Of a stretch of DNA of 64,000 bases, positions 11,708 through 24,181 are shown in pieces. The position numbers and the translations under genes were made by a program. Origin of the DNA: Dipodascopsis uninucleata var. uninucleata (Eukaryota; Ascomycota; Lipomycetes; Lipomycetales; Lipomycetaceae); the NCBI GenBank assembly GCA_030568195.1, contig JAJLTO010000003.1, positions 518,501 to 582,500 on the forward strand, written 5' to 3'. How positions within the stretch are numbered: position 1 is the stretch's first letter; each line of letters begins with the position of its first letter. The notes under the pieces are model-generated. The model was not told the origin of the DNA. It saw only the letters and a list, made by a program, of their open reading frames with translations, and did no database searches.

Positions 11708-12286
11708 ATGAAGGTCTCTAAAGGTTAGTACAGTATTTATTTATAAAATGATTCAGTGATTTTAATACCATATTATCATTTAGATGTTTCTTCTTCCCGC
11801 AGTAAGTCGCGCAAAGCGCACTTCGCTGCTCCTTCTTCCGTCAAGAGAGTCATAATGTCTGCTCCATTGTCAAAGGAGCTGCGCGAACAGTACAAAGTAG
11901 GTGAATTTGTCTCTGTTAAATCGATTAGTTGCGATAATGAATATTTTATATCTCAATTAATTGATAGTCTTTAAGCAGAATAATTTGGATCTTCAAGTTG
12001 TATGAATGTAGCATTAACTAATATGGCTTTTGTTTGATAGGTTCGATCAATGCCAATTCGCAAGGATGACGAGATCTCTGTTGTTCGAGGCTCTTATAAG
12101 GGAAAGGATGGCAAGGTTACTCAGGTTTACCGTTTGAAATATGTCATTCAGGTTGAGAAGTTGACTAAGGAGAAGGTTGATGGATCTTCCGTTCCCGTTA
12201 GCGTTCACCCATCCAAGGTCGTCATTACCAAGCTGAAGCTTGACAAGGATAGAGAAGCTCTTTTGGCTAGAAAGGCGAGAAATTAA
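11708..12286 (+). CDS. RPL26: 60S ribosomal protein L26 (uL24)
   Basis: Large-subunit ribosomal protein near the polypeptide exit tunnel. Three exons: a tiny 16-nt first exon at 11708-11723 (MKVSK), then 11784-11896 and 12041-12286, giving 124 aa. The junctions restore the family sequence exactly: [55 protein letters not shown] and [20 protein letters not shown]. The KOW motif is at about residues 48-82. The first intron has a GTTAGT donor; the second has an ATTAACTAATA branch-point region at about 12015. An intron just after the start codon is typical of fungal ribosomal-protein genes. Confidence 0.96.
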
Positions 12287-12905
12287 ATTGTGTGTGTACA
12301 AAAGCAACAAAAAACTTATTAGTCTGGGTAAAATAAACTATCGCATTCGATTGTAATATTTCTAATAACCTATAATGTCATTGGATTAACTCATTCTTCA
12401 CTTATTCCCGTTGTATTGTTTTGAGTTTCTTCTTCCACATAGCAGCTTTATGTGTTATACAAATTTATATGCTTGGTTCTTAACTTTTAAGATCCATGTC
12501 ACGTAGATCTAGACGAATGCTACATGCAAAGTGTCTTTTTGGGAATTTATCTCCATGTTCACGTCGCTAATTGAGGTGGATGTGGTAAACGTCTCCCATA
12601 GAATAATTTCGACTGTTTCAGTTAAGGAGTGCAAATTTTTGCATTACTATTAATTGTAGCAGTTGTACTTGCGGCAGAACTTTTTTCAGTTTAATTGGTA
12701 GAAAAGAAGACTTGAATGCGAGTGAACATATATATTGTAAATAATGTTAACTGATATTATAGGGTAAAATAATGCTGAAGTTTTATTTTTATATTATATG
12801 CTTTTCTCAAATTTTTTTTTAGTTATATACTAGTCATTAAAGTAGACCACATCTAAACAAGTCTTGAATTGCAATTTCATTATCTAGATCTAGGTCATGT
12901 AATTC
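12287..12905. other. Tandem intergenic region RPL26-RPR2
   Basis: About 620 bp, AT- and T-rich, holding the RPL26 3' UTR and the promoter of the next gene. I looked for snoRNA-like C/D boxes and tRNA signals and see none that convince. Confidence 0.4.
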
Positions 12906-13631
12906 ATGTCTGCTTCAACTAACTTGAAGTTATTGCATTTGCAAACTGCAGCGTACTGTCTACAGGATAAAAGCCCTGAGATTTCCAGTCATCTCTACAA
13001 AAGATTTGTTGACACAGCAGCTACTAATGATGTTCAGCTGCCAGATCAGTTGTCCCGAATAGCATGCACTGCATGTAGCACTATTTGGATCTCCGGAGTC
13101 AATGTTAAAGTAGTTCTATATACTCTAAGATCTGAGAAGAAAAAGAGTATTAACAAACGAGGTCGTATTGATAAAAGAGAGAGAATACTTCGAAAAAAGC
13201 AACAGACACAGCGACAAACGGACTCTGCTGTCACTCCACAGGAATTACCTAGTACATCTGATAATGAGTCGTCATATAGCTCGATGTATGAGAAATTATT
13301 ATGTTATATCTGTCTAAGATGTGGTCAAATTACTAGATTCTTGCTACCGACAAACTCCAGATTTCCTAAACTTGAGTCTCCACAGAGTCTTACTGCTGTA
13401 ACTAGTTCTAGTGACTCAAACGGGAAATCTTTGCTAGAGACCAAGATCTCTAACAAAGCAGAGCCTATCAAGCCATCCGCAAACAATTCAAACAAAGCAC
13501 GACAGAAACTACGGAAGAATAATTCACTATTTCAAATGCTTGCCAAAGCGAAGGCCGAAAAAGCGGAAAAGGAGGAAAAGGATATCAAACAAATGGATCT
13601 CATGAATATTATGAAAAGTTCACGCGCATAA
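12906..13631 (+). CDS. RPR2: RNase P / RNase MRP subunit, Rpr2/Rpp21/Snm1 family
   Basis: Single-exon gene of 241 aa. The N-terminal region (NLKLLHLQTAAYCLQD, then SSHLYKRFVDTA) and the zinc-binding cysteine pairs CTACSTIW (about residues 55-58) and CYICLRCGQIT (about 132-142) match the Rpr2/Rpp21/Snm1 family, subunits of the ribonucleoproteins that process tRNA 5' ends or pre-rRNA. A charged Lys/Arg linker separates the two half-sites. The C-terminus is basic and then acidic (KAKAEKAEKEEKD), as expected for an RNA-bound subunit. It could equally be the RNase MRP-specific paralogue Snm1; sequence alone does not settle which. Confidence 0.75.
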   Translation: MSASTNLKLLHLQTAAYCLQDKSPEISSHLYKRFVDTAATNDVQLPDQLSRIACTACSTIWISGVNVKVVLYTLRSEKKKSINKRGRIDKRERILRKKQQTQRQTDSAVTPQELPSTSDNESSYSSMYEKLLCYICLRCGQITRFLLPTNSRFPKLESPQSLTAVTSSSDSNGKSLLETKISNKAEPIKPSANNSNKARQKLRKNNSLFQMLAKAKAEKAEKEEKDIKQMDLMNIMKSSRA

Positions 13632-13699
13632 ATTTGTACATAATTTATGATTTCACATTGAAATGTAACTATACGTCTTTTAGCTTCATCAGAATTACT

Positions 13700-15102
13700 T
13701 TACACGGTTGTAGGCGATATACTATTTTTAATATCTAGCATCCTGCAGAATTGCTCTGTTTGGTTGTTACTGTATGCTTCGGGTTGGTCATCCTCGTTCT
13801 TTACCTCGTAAGAATACTTTGCTGTCTTTCGAAAATTTCTAGGAATATCCAGAAGGTTTTTCTGTACTATTTCATTTTCCACCCATTCTCTTGCTGATTT
13901 AATATCGCATTTAAGTTCTTCAAGGGTACTAGTAGAAGATGGAAGAGTGACAATCGGATTCGTAAATGGAAATTTGCTATCCATCGACTTGGTAATAGCT
14001 AACCATTCTGGATCGTACTGTAAATTCACTTCAAGAGACTCTGAATACGATTCGCTGTATTCTCTAACAGGAACTTTAACTACATGTAAAAACTTCCTTC
14101 TAGGCACACATTTATCAAGACTTAAGAATCGAGTTTCCCTGAAACCATGCTCGGATGGAATATCAGCTGATCGATCCGGAGCTTGTTCTTGCACAGTAGA
14201 TTTCTCATCTACGACGTCGTCCAAGTTGATCTCATCTATATTCTCTATAGCAATTTGCGTTTCAGGTATATTTTCGCTAGTAGGCTGCAAATTGCCTTGA
14301 TTTTTAATCAAAGAATCGTCGTGTTGCACAATAGCAGGATAGTGCACATGTAAGTGAGCACTGAACCAGTATTTAGGTCTGAGATGCTTCAATAAGGTCC
14401 ACGCTGGAGGCGAACCAAGCGATTTATTTTCGATATCACTTTTAAAATGTTTCTTTCGCCTTAATAATGACTGTAGATCGCCAAAATGCTCTATTCCAGC
14501 TGGCCAGTCATGAGAGAGCATAACGTCCACTTTACCTGTTAGCTGATAAAGCTTGAATACATCATATTGTCGAATGTGGTATATTGACCGTTTAGTGCTC
14601 TCAGAATACGGTAGACGTTCAAAATGACCTTTGAAATAATCATAACTTGAGTAGATGCCAGACAGACCTCCGATACGGACTCCTTTGATGTTGATGACAT
14701 TTGATGCCCCCATAAAATAAATATTTTCAGCCACCCATCCTCCATAATGGAGTTCTGACAAGTAATTACTTGCTTCATGATTGCCACCGATAAATATCGT
14801 TAAAACAGGTGCCCTCTTTTTGCCTGAATAATAGTCTGCAAAGTCACCCAAACGGTAGTACTTTTTGGGAACCGCCATGCAGTGCAAGTCTGAATGATTT
14901 CTAATTGCCTAGTTTATTTTTAAGTAATTAATTATCCATATAAATTTAATACCAAAAATTCAATATCCTAATTCCTTACCTGAAAGTCGCCGTTGATAAT
15001 CAGAAGATCAATTCTTGTTTTCAACTTGGATACGGCTCTATATACTTTGTCGAGTTCACCATGACAGCATCCTTCTACCGCGACATTTAAGGTCCGCGAC
15101 AT
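13700..15102 (-). CDS. DBR1: RNA lariat debranching enzyme
   Basis: Metallophosphoesterase that cleaves the 2'-5' bond of intron lariats. Two exons, 15102-14980 and 14908-13700 (443 aa), with a 71-nt intron (GTAAGG donor, CTAG acceptor). Metal-binding motifs are in order: [11 protein letters not shown] (about residues 12-22), NGDFQAIRN spanning the splice junction (about 38-46), [10 protein letters not shown] (about 82-91), [13 protein letters not shown] and [12 protein letters not shown]. The usual CGDFQ reads NGDFQ here. The C-terminal third carries the family's DBR1 domain followed by a charged, less conserved tail. Its presence suits this intron-rich genome. Confidence 0.95.
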
Positions 15103-15397
15103 TATATATATAATATCAGCACTATCTATAACGTGAGAATGAATGAGTATGAAATACGCTGTTATACGAGCCTCTTTTCGTATCTCCAGTGGTTGTGTAG
15201 AAGGGAATTGGTTTTAAGTTGTGTGCTCTTGGAACAAAGCAAGTAACTTTCGCATATCAATTTTATTTATTCGTGATGAGTCCGGTGTTATCAAGCTGAA
15301 CTTGGTAAATTAACACAGAATTCGATCTTAATGGTTAGGAAACGAAATAGTCATTTTTATTCCGATAGAAAATAGCAAAATTACAAATATTATAAGC

Positions 15398-16248
15398 ATG
15401 GATTTCCTGAAACCAGAAACAGTAGTTGACTTAAATAATATCAGGACGATGCTCATCAGAATGGAGGATACAATCGTCTTCAATTTGATAGAGCGGGCCA
15501 AGTTTCCAGTGCAGTCTATTATTTATCGGCCTGGCGCCATTAAAATCCCCAATTTCAATGGGTCTTTTCTCGATTGGATGCTTAGAGAGGAGGAGATTGT
15601 TCATTGTAAGTATATGTGGAAGCGGAGCATATGCCGTCTGTTGCCACTAGCTAACTTTACGGTTCCATGGTTATTATAGCGAGGGCAAGAAGATATGAGT
15701 CACCAGATGAAATTCCTTTTTTCCCAAATGATCTTGACGAACCTGTACTTCCAGAAATATCGTACCCTCCAGTACTTTATCCTTATCCTAACAAATTGAA
15801 CTTGAATTCCCGCATTAAGGAGTTTTACGTGAATGAGATCGTACCTTCAATCTGCTTAGATGGCATACAGGAAGAGAATCTTGGCAGCACCTCACTTTGC
15901 GATATAGAATGTCTCCGGTCACTGTCTCGAAGAATACATTTTGGTCGATTTGTTGCTGAGGCTAAATTTCTTTCTGAGAAAGAATATATGACAGAACTTA
16001 TAAAGAAAAAGGATGTTGATGGGTTAATGAAAGCCATTACCAACGAGGCAGTTGAACAGCAGGTTCTCATGAGATTGAAGGCAAAGGCTGATACTTATGG
16101 TGCAGATCCATTACAGCCCAATAAGGATGTTGCGAAGGTTAAATCGCAGGCAGTTGTTTCCATGTATGAAAATTGGGTCATCCCATTAACAAAGGATGTG
16201 GAAATTGAATATTTGTTACGTAGGCTGGACGGATTAGAAGATGCATAA
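15398..16248 (+). CDS. ARO7: Chorismate mutase
   Basis: Converts chorismate to prephenate, the branch point to Phe and Tyr, in the cytosol. Two exons, 15398-15605 and 15680-16248 (258 aa), are joined in phase 1 so that EEEIVH runs into SRARRYESPDE. The protein closely follows the allosteric all-helical AroQ fungal enzyme: MDFLKPETVVDLNNIR, RMEDTIVFNLIERAKFP, IPNFNGSFLDWMLRE, ECLRSLSRRIHFGRFVAEAK, and the C-terminal KDVEIEYLLRRL. Active-site Arg, Lys and Glu positions of the family are present. It diverges from DBR1 over about 300 bp. Confidence 0.97.
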
Positions 16249-16424
16249 ACTTACATGTTTACAGGGTCCTTGGTTATGTTGTGTAATATATTGCACTTGA
16301 TAATTATGAATAATATATGTGCAATTAAATTTATTGTTTATATCCCGGTTCTCATTAATAGTACTCTTCCGCAATATACGATAATTTTAGATAGAAGATA
16401 TTTAGTTTTCTATATTTATGATAT

Positions 16425-17909
16425 TTAAACATTCATTTCATTAAGTCCAAGATCCTCGTTTTGCTATTAATAATTCGAATGTTAGCTCAATCAGCTATCT
16501 CCATTAGAATCACACTTCTCAACATCTTACCTCCTCTGTTCGTTCGTATTCCTCGATAGTCATATTTGGGTCAGGATCGGGAGCGTAGACGTTTTGAAGG
16601 TAACTGGCTGCAAGAGGATCTTCCATGATGAGAGTAAACTTACGTTTTCCATCAATAGCATCCTGCAGACCTTGCAAAAATGTTTTCCATCGGTTGATTC
16701 TCTCTTCATCCATACTGTCATAAGTTTCGTTGAAAACTCGAGAATCAAGCTCCTCGTATACTTCGCGTAATAGACCCTCTAGAGTTGTGAATCTTCCTCC
16801 GAGAGTACCGGGAGTAAGATCGAGATTTAATTCTGGAATTTCTAATCCACAAGTTTCACTCTAATACATTGATGAGCTAGTTAATAGATGCCACGCAACA
16901 TTCAAACCCGAGCTAAACGGCCTACCTTTAAAATATCTCGAGCAAGGTCCTCTGGATCGTCAACCTTCAACGTAATACGCTTTCCCATAGGCGGAATTTC
17001 TCCACCAGTCTTCACTTCGTTACTCTTGTAACCGCAGCTGTCACAAACAGTACTCATGATGACAACTTCCTTGAAATGTGGGATGTCAACAAGCTTCATA
17101 TGAGTGTCGCATTTATGCAAGCAACTTGGGCATGTTGCTTTGAATGTATGTACCTCGTCATTAGAGAGAGGAGCAGGCTCCTGTTGTTCTTCCTCCTCAT
17201 CTGGATTACTCAGACCCAAAGCTTCATTCTGTTCTTTGGTTCGCATATATTCAATTTTAGACCACTTCAAATGGCTTTCCCCGGGAGACATTTCGATCCA
17301 GCTGTTGCCGGATGGGTCGTCAGCAACAACTGTAAATGGGAATGCCTCACCTTCAAGCATTTTTTTAATATTTGCAAGTAGAGCTTCAATTTTGTCGTAA
17401 GATGCAGGATCTGTATGCTGTCTGACGGGCTGATCCTGTGACAAGTCCTCAACGACTTCAGACAAGAGACCTTCTATGTTAGTAAACTGCCCTCTCTGAG
17501 CCGGAATCTCCAGCTCAATAGAAGGGAACTTGACCTCGCATGTTTCACTCTTGACAACATTTCTATTCAGATCCTTCAGGTTCTCGACCTTGAAGACATA
17601 TTTTGAGCCCCTTTCTTGAATCTCGCCGGCTGATTGAACTTCTGTGTTGCGAAAGCCACAGTGTGGACACTCGAACGACATCAAGATGATTTCACGGAAG
17701 TAAGGAATACTAGTTAGCAACAACTGAGTGGTGCCATTCTTATGGCAGTTCATACATAGCGACTCAACCTTGTGTACTGCTTGTATCTCAGCATCGTCTT
17801 CGTTAGAGTTGTCGTTGCGTTCTCCGCTATTGTCGATGGCCTCGACCGTATCGCCAACAGGCTTAAAAAGATCTTCTCTTTCAGCCTGTTCCTTGCGCTC
17901 TGATGACAT
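16425..17909 (-). CDS. ZPR1: Zinc finger protein ZPR1
   Basis: Essential eEF1A-binding protein acting as a folding chaperone for eEF1A. Three exons: 17909-16926, 16860-16531 and a 39-nt last exon at 16463-16425 encoding QNEDLGLNEMNV and stop, giving 450 aa. It has the tandem ZPR1 layout: two C4 zinc fingers (CMNCHKNG with CPHCGF near residues 52-85; CPSCLHKC with CDSCGY near 257-290), each followed by an alpha-helical hairpin and beta domain (GQFTNIEGLLSEVVEDL; GGRFTTLEGLLREVYEEL). The final exon supplies the E-D-L-G-L-N tail characteristic of the family. Confidence 0.96.
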
Positions 17910-18242
17910 GTTCTGCTGCTGTCCCTTTTTCTGTTTTATTCTAAAGGTACTATTCCGTGGTTCGATATCTCTGACCCAATATACAGATAATCTATCGTGG
18001 TAAAAAGTGTTTGTGGATAATTAGACAAGGTAAGAAAAATTATCGTTCCGAGAAAAAAATATATTTCGTCATTATCAATTTCTGTTTCTGTGGAGTTGGG
18101 CAAAGATTGAAGTTTGGACAAGTAGCCTAGTTAGTTTGATTTGGACACGACAGTCGAAAGGTGATCCTGACATTTAGGTCTCCCAATCACCCATTTGTTC
18201 GCTCGACAGGTCTCCATCGAGACAACTCTTGAACAGGAAAGG
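17910..18242. promoter_or_regulatory. Divergent promoter region ZPR1/ALG2
   Basis: About 330 bp between two divergent start codons. No specific site is recognised. Confidence 0.4.
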
Positions 18243-19953
18243 ATGAAGGTTGCATTTATACATCCGGATCTTGGAATAGGTAGGTAAAAATAACTGAATC
18301 ATGTTGGGTAGAATAGATAGATTGCCAGTGTGCAAGTAGACATCTCAGAACGGGAGCACTGACTTTTTACTCTTTTTCTCCACAGGTGGTGCTGAACGAT
18401 TGGTAGTCGACGCAGCAGTTGGTCTAAAGGAACTGGGTCATGATGTGACAATTTTTACGTCGCGCTGTGATCCGCAGCATTGTTTTGAGGAGGTAAAGGA
18501 TGGCAGTTTGAAAGTGGTGGTGAAGGGCGACAATGTATTCCCTAGAACTATGTTCGGTGGACGATTCGCAATATTGTGCGCGATTTTACGACAGCTTCAC
18601 CTGACTTTGCATATACTTAGACATGAGAATGAAACATTCGATGGAATTTTTGTTGACCAGCTTGCATTCTGCGTGCCACTCTTGAAGTATGGACTTGAAT
18701 GGAACCGTGGAGGTGTTTCTACAGCTACATATAGAGAGAACGTGAGCGGCGTGATAGTACAACCGCGTGCAGACTATCAGAGACATGTCAAAATAATTTT
18801 CTACTGCCATTTTCCGGACAAACTATTGGCGATTCGAAAGGGCCTTCTGAAGAGACTATACAGAATCCCTTTTGATATTATTGAGGCTATTAGTACTGAT
18901 GCTGCCGATATCTTACTTGTCAACTCTAAATTCACGCAGCAGATATTCAGAAAGGAATTCCCAAGCATAAACCGTGTGCCAACTGTTGTCTATCCTTGTG
19001 TTTCGCCTTTTCAAGGAGAATCAAGTCAGGAGGTTGTTGATATCCTCGAGAAAATTAATAAAAGAATAGCTATATCTGTGAATAGATTTGAAAGAAAGAA
19101 AGGAATTGAACTTGCGATCAAATCCTATGCTATGATCAAAGAGAACTCGCAATTCCCAAAAACAGCTCTTATCATAGCTGGTGGATATGATACTGCTGTT
19201 GTGGAGAATGTAGAGTACCTTAGAGAGCTTCAGTTGCTCTGTGATCAGATCGGCCTGAAGTATGTTACTGTGTGGAATGTGCAAGACGACATATTACAGT
19301 TCTCTGATGCCTTATCTTCTTCCTATATCCTATTTTTGCCTTCTGTCTCGTCACCCGTCCGAAATGCGCTTATGTCGTATTCGTCTCTCCTTCTATATAC
19401 TCCAGTCAATGAGCATTTTGGAATTGTTCCTTTAGAAGCTATGCTTCAGAGACTTCCAGTACTTGCAACTTCTACTGGTGGTCCTTTGGAGACTGTTCAA
19501 GACGGTATCACTGGTTGGTTGCGTGAGCCAGATGTTACTGAGTGGACTCCAATTATAAACCATGCTCTTTGCCAAGCTTCGCTAGAGGATCTTCGAGCAA
19601 TGGGTGATTGTGGAAAGAGAATCGTGTTGAGCAAGTTTTCGCGCAGTGAGATGGCCACATCTATTGAGCATGTCTTTGAGGCATCTGCCAAAGAACAGCT
19701 GAAAGGAATACAAACTTCTGCTGCAGCAGCTTCTACAGCTGCTGATGGCACGGTGGGCATTAGCAGAACTAGTACTAATGTTCCAACAAATTTGATCACC
19801 CGTAGCTTTACTATTAAAGAGGTGGGTTGGGCTGCATTCTTATTGTGGGCCGTTTACTACTGCAAGTATGGATTTACGTTCACAGTTCCCAGCTTTAATG
19901 GTTTAGCTTTGAGCATTCTTCTTGTTGCTGTTTTTCGCTACGTCATTTTTTAA
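18243..19953 (+). CDS. ALG2: Alpha-1,3/1,6-mannosyltransferase ALG2
   Basis: Adds the second and third mannoses to the dolichol-linked oligosaccharide on the cytosolic face of the ER. A 37-nt first exon (18243-18279, MKVAFIHPDLGI) joins 18386-19953 in phase 1 to restore the glycine-rich GGAERLVVDAA loop, giving 534 aa. GT4-family signatures are NRFERKKGIELAIKSY (about residue 235) and NEHFGIVPLEAMLQRLPVLA followed by TSTGGPLETV, which includes the EX7E pair. The C-terminus has hydrophobic membrane segments (VGWAAFLLWAVYY and ALSILLVAVFRYVIF), as known for ALG2. Confidence 0.95.
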
Positions 19954-20677
19954 ATCTTAGCCTAGTCTACTGTAAAATGACTTCTATTAATACGAAATGA
20001 ATATTGGTATTGGGATATTAATTATTATTGTTTTATGTTAACGATTGATTTTGTTCTTGTCAATAGTTCTAACAATAAAGAACAGTTCAATAATGCTTCC
20101 ATACTGCAACTGCAGATGGTAGTATTTAGAAGACTCAAATGAGCAGTTATCTTATAGCTGGCGAATCTCCAAACCAAAAGGCTTAACAAATGTTTCTCAT
20201 ATGCCGTGTTAATATTATTCTTATATTATTCTTAAAAATTATTCAGTTAAATACATTTAAGAGGCAGATATATATAAATGTGTACGTATATATACAAAGT
20301 AACATAGAGAATTCGAGCTTAAGTGTGCGAAATAAAAAAGGAACTAAAAGACAATCATTTTTTGTCGCAAAAACAAAAGATAATGCTGAAGAAATTTTCT
20401 TTACAATTTTATAAATATTCCGGATATAAAGTTACACATAAAATAATTTTAATAAAAGAAGAGCTCTTATATCTAGGAGACCTTTCTAACCAGACCAGAA
20501 TGCCACCATCCTTATTATTGTCTTCCTTTCCTTCCTTCCTTCCTTCTCCAAATACCTTTACAAAATCAAAACAAGAGAAACAAAAAATTAAGATAATATA
20601 TATATAGATGAAATCTTTCTAAGTAAAATTAATAGTACACTAATATGGGAGAAAGTATTAAAATACAAAAGACCAAC
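19954..20677. other. Convergent intergenic region ALG2/KCS1
   Basis: About 720 bp of AT-rich 3' flanking DNA, with a short TTCC/CTTC microsatellite near 20522-20548. No gene seen. Confidence 0.5.
20522..20548. repeat. (TTCC)n microsatellite
   Basis: About five imperfect copies of TTCC in the convergent 3' flank of ALG2 and KCS1. Confidence 0.7.
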
Positions 20678-23417
20678 TTATGTCGAAAGTTCAGCATCAC
20701 TTTGTGAATCATCATAACCCAGGTCCTCACTACTAAATTCTTGCATATATTCGTATCCTGGAAGTCGTGTCTTAAAATCGCCAAGATCTTGCCAAATCTC
20801 AAAGAAATAGCGCTTCAAAGATCTGATACCTGTCAAGTAGCCCATGTCTGGTTTGTCAGGGAAGTGAGGAGGACACGTAGTGTTTTCAGGGAGAGGTTCT
20901 TCACCAGTAACGCACTGAGCAAAATCGATTATCCGCAGCTTGATCTGAGTATCTGCATTCTCATCACCATCATACATTAATAATAGACTTGAGCCATATA
21001 AACGATAACCGACCAAACCTCGGATAATATGTTCAATTTCATCGAGTTTCTGCAATATAGTGGGGACGTGCTTAGCGATCGAGCACTCAGAACTTCCGTC
21101 GTAAAGAAACCTCTTGAGACAGTTCTTGAACTCATATCCAGCCTTTAGTGATCGCCCATAATACTTATCTTGATATAGATAAGTCTGATTAGATACATTC
21201 CATACTTGCATTCCACAAATTCGTACGCCTAGTGCTCGACTAGTCGTCTTTGCACACTTGGTCGCCTGCGATGCCTGCTTCGCAAGAGAGGCATCAACAC
21301 CATATTGTCGTGTACCCATCTTGAGATCTAAAACACAAGGTCGCTTCATACCACTAGTGAGATCTTCCAATAATAAGAAGCGTTCCGTCCTAATGTGCTT
21401 ATTTTGCGACGATATCGATGAAGGCGAAGGCGAAGGCGAAGGCGGAACAGTTGCCGTATTAATCTTGACGTTACGAATATCGAGAGCAGAGATTGTAGCT
21501 GCAGTACTTACGTTGCTTCCTGCGTTAGAACGTCTATTATTCGAGTCATTGCTGTTTTGTATATCATCTATTTGAAAAAGAATATCATCCTCCCGATATG
21601 TAGAATTTGAATGGGTAACAGCGAGTGGATCAAAATCAGTCAACGAAGAACTATTGAGAATACCATCTTCAGATTCACCATCTTCCACAGAATATTGAAA
21701 ACTTGAAAACGACGGACGTCGATGAGGTGAGCCTTTAGACAAAACTTCCTGTAAAACTTGCTCTTGTAGCTTTCTATTAATGGTAGTGGAGCCCCAAGAT
21801 TTGAATCGTCGACGAGCATCTCCGTTAGGAGACTCATAGTGTCTGAGATACTCCTCATCGCCATATGGGTAGCTCGAACTGAGATCATGCGAGGGTGCGG
21901 AGGAAGAGTACTGTCTTAAAAGAGAATCTGGAATAATATGCATATTATCATCAAGAACGACTTCTGGCAAGGGTGTTTCAACGCTCTTTCCCGAGCTGTC
22001 GTGACCTGCCAAATCATTTGGATCTATCATCGCTCGCCTAACATTAAGTACACCAATATAACGAGGCATGAATTTTAGCAATTCTGAATGCTTGACTTCG
22101 ACAGTTTCATACCAAGAATTCTCCCGTTTGGCCATCGCTTTGCATACTGCCTTATGCGAAAATCGGAAGAGTGCAGTATGTCCACCGACCTATAATAAAG
22201 TATTAATTTACGTTAGTATATCATCGGCACGTCACCGAACGTTTTGCTCAGTGAGTAGTAATAGACAAGAAACCTACCTGATGTTTATAAGGTAATAATT
22301 CAACTGTCAAAGGTTTCCTTAAGTGACCTGCCCGCGGAGAAGAACTCTTCTTGTCTTCTTCGCTTGATGTATGAACAATGTAAGTTGCAGAAGCTACTCC
22401 TGCGTCCAAGGTAGCAGCGCTATTTTTAGCCTGCTCGGCAGTAGCACTATGCGATGTCGAGTAAGTATTGTCAGCAGTGACCTCGCCCGCTGATTCATTT
22501 GCTCTGAATAAACCAAGTAGCTTAGATGCTTTTCTAGATCTTGAATGATCAGCCGTCGCAGCCGAAGCAGCCTCAGCAGCAGCAGCAGCAGCACGCGCAT
22601 AGGCTACGCGAATTGAATCACTGATATTCGTTATATTTGTCGATTCAGTAGCCTCAGCTTCCTTCCTAGATTCTGTCAGCTCGGAAATACCAGCTAGGTC
22701 AGGACTATCGACGGGGGAAATAAATGGGATCTCATCTAGAATTACCGAAGCAGGCAGTGAGAAAGTGCCAACCGGCGAACGAAAGTCAGCAGATGCTGGG
22801 TTTTTGAAGTTGTAGTCGTAGTCTTCCCCATTGGCACTGTTGAAGTTGTCATGTAAAAGGCCAGCGACTGCGGACGCGGAATCAGTTGTGTTTTGTTTAT
22901 CATAACTTGTTCTTCGGGAAACGTAGAGATGCTGGCTATGATGGTGACCATGGCTGTGATGCGGACTATGACTTTGATGATGCTGATACTGTTGTTGATG
23001 ATAGCGATGACTAGCACTATTATTGAACTTAAGGTGACCCCCGCCACTGCTACCAGCGTGACGGGTGTTACTACTATTACTTCTACTATTACTATTACTA
23101 CTACTACTACCAGTGCTATACTTCATGCGATGATGCTGATGCTGATGACGGTCGTTGATTATGTAGAGTTGGCTGTTGCTTCGGGGTTGCAAGTAGCTCG
23201 AGCTATCGCCCGCAGGAGCAGACGCTGGCTCAGCAAGCGAATCAGCAGAACCTAAGCCACCAAACTGAGCAAGACGACTTGAAAGATCAGAAGTAATAGA
23301 TTCCGGTGCTCTGCCCGAGTCTGGAGTGACAGACTTGAGCGTTGATGCGTTGCCATTGCCAGAGCTGCCGCTCGCGCTACTGCTTTCGAAACTCTCTCCT
23401 GAAAGTACGTACACCAT
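20678..23417 (-). CDS. KCS1: Inositol hexakisphosphate kinase
   Basis: Makes inositol pyrophosphates (5-IP7) that signal phosphate and energy status. Two exons, 23417-22278 and 22189-20678 (about 883 aa). The IPK-family catalytic motif PCVLDLKMG (PxxxDxKxG) is at about residues 664-672, followed by [33 protein letters not shown] and the metal-binding IIDFAQC. Conservation also appears just after the intron in [10 protein letters not shown], an N-terminal lobe element of yeast Kcs1. The N-terminal half is long and low in complexity: Ser/Asn, His/Gln and poly-Ala runs ([19 protein letters not shown]) encoded by triplet repeats. This half is probably disordered and regulatory. Confidence 0.93.
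23067..23111. repeat. Triplet (ACT/TAC)n microsatellite inside KCS1
   Basis: Imperfect ACT-type triplets encoding the Ser/Asn-rich tract of KCS1 on the opposite strand. Length polymorphism would change the protein only by residue number, not frame. Confidence 0.7.
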
Positions 23418-24117
23418 ACCTAGCGACCGACGAAGTTGCTGTGTGATGGTTACGTGGCCACACTATGACCGTTACCTATGATCCGAGTACTAGAGCTGTA
23501 TGTGAAGATAAAATCGTGTCAATACGTGTGTACACAGCCCACAGCTCAATCGCTCAAACAAAAAAATCTTTCACTCATCAGATGTAGAAGAAGGGAATCT
23601 CGTACACAGACTTCACTCTGAGACGGTGAGAAGAAAAACTTTTAAGAAACTGACTAGTGGCTGTGCTTTGCTACACAAGCCACTTTGCAGCCACGCACCG
23701 CCCGCTAACTAGCCTCAGAGGTCTGCTTAAACGCCGCAGGACAGAGTTCAGGCGCTAGAACTGAAATGTGCCTTGATGATTTGATGATGGTCAAAGAAGT
23801 GGACAAGCAACTATACAAAGACTAGCACATGCTGTATGCAGGTGGTGGACGACATAGGCAGTACTTTGGTACTTTTGATACATAATGGTGTCGCATGATG
23901 TCGGTACTGATACTTGACAAGGACGTGTACCTGTCGCCGTTGGCCTGGGGACCCATGCATGTCGCGTGGGGGACCTGCTGAGTTTTCGAAGGGGCCACTC
24001 AGGCAGCTACGTCACTACATGTCTGAATAGCAGCAAATTTAAGTCGCTACTGCAGCGATAGCTTTGTAAATGCACCAGGTTGCAAGCCAAATAGAACTGA
24101 AGCAGCAATCGCAGGTC

Positions 24118-24181
24118 ATCAGCTGGACATGCAGGCCCTATGGGCTATGCTTACTGGCCCAGACCCTGCGTGCCAGCTGAT
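24118..24181. other. 64-nt imperfect hairpin
   Basis: ATCAGCTGG at 24118-24126 pairs with CCAGCTGAT at 24173-24181. After one bulged A, CATGCAGG pairs with CCTGCGTG through one G-T/G-U position. The loop contains a smaller GCCC-TAT-GGGC hairpin. The stem is about 17 bp, with no coding frame over it. Confidence 0.6.

Noticed and set aside
23896-23980. 27-codon frame ending in WGTC, considered as a second CaaX peptide
   Set aside because: The Cys is terminal, so there is no CaaX box, and no splice signals are present.
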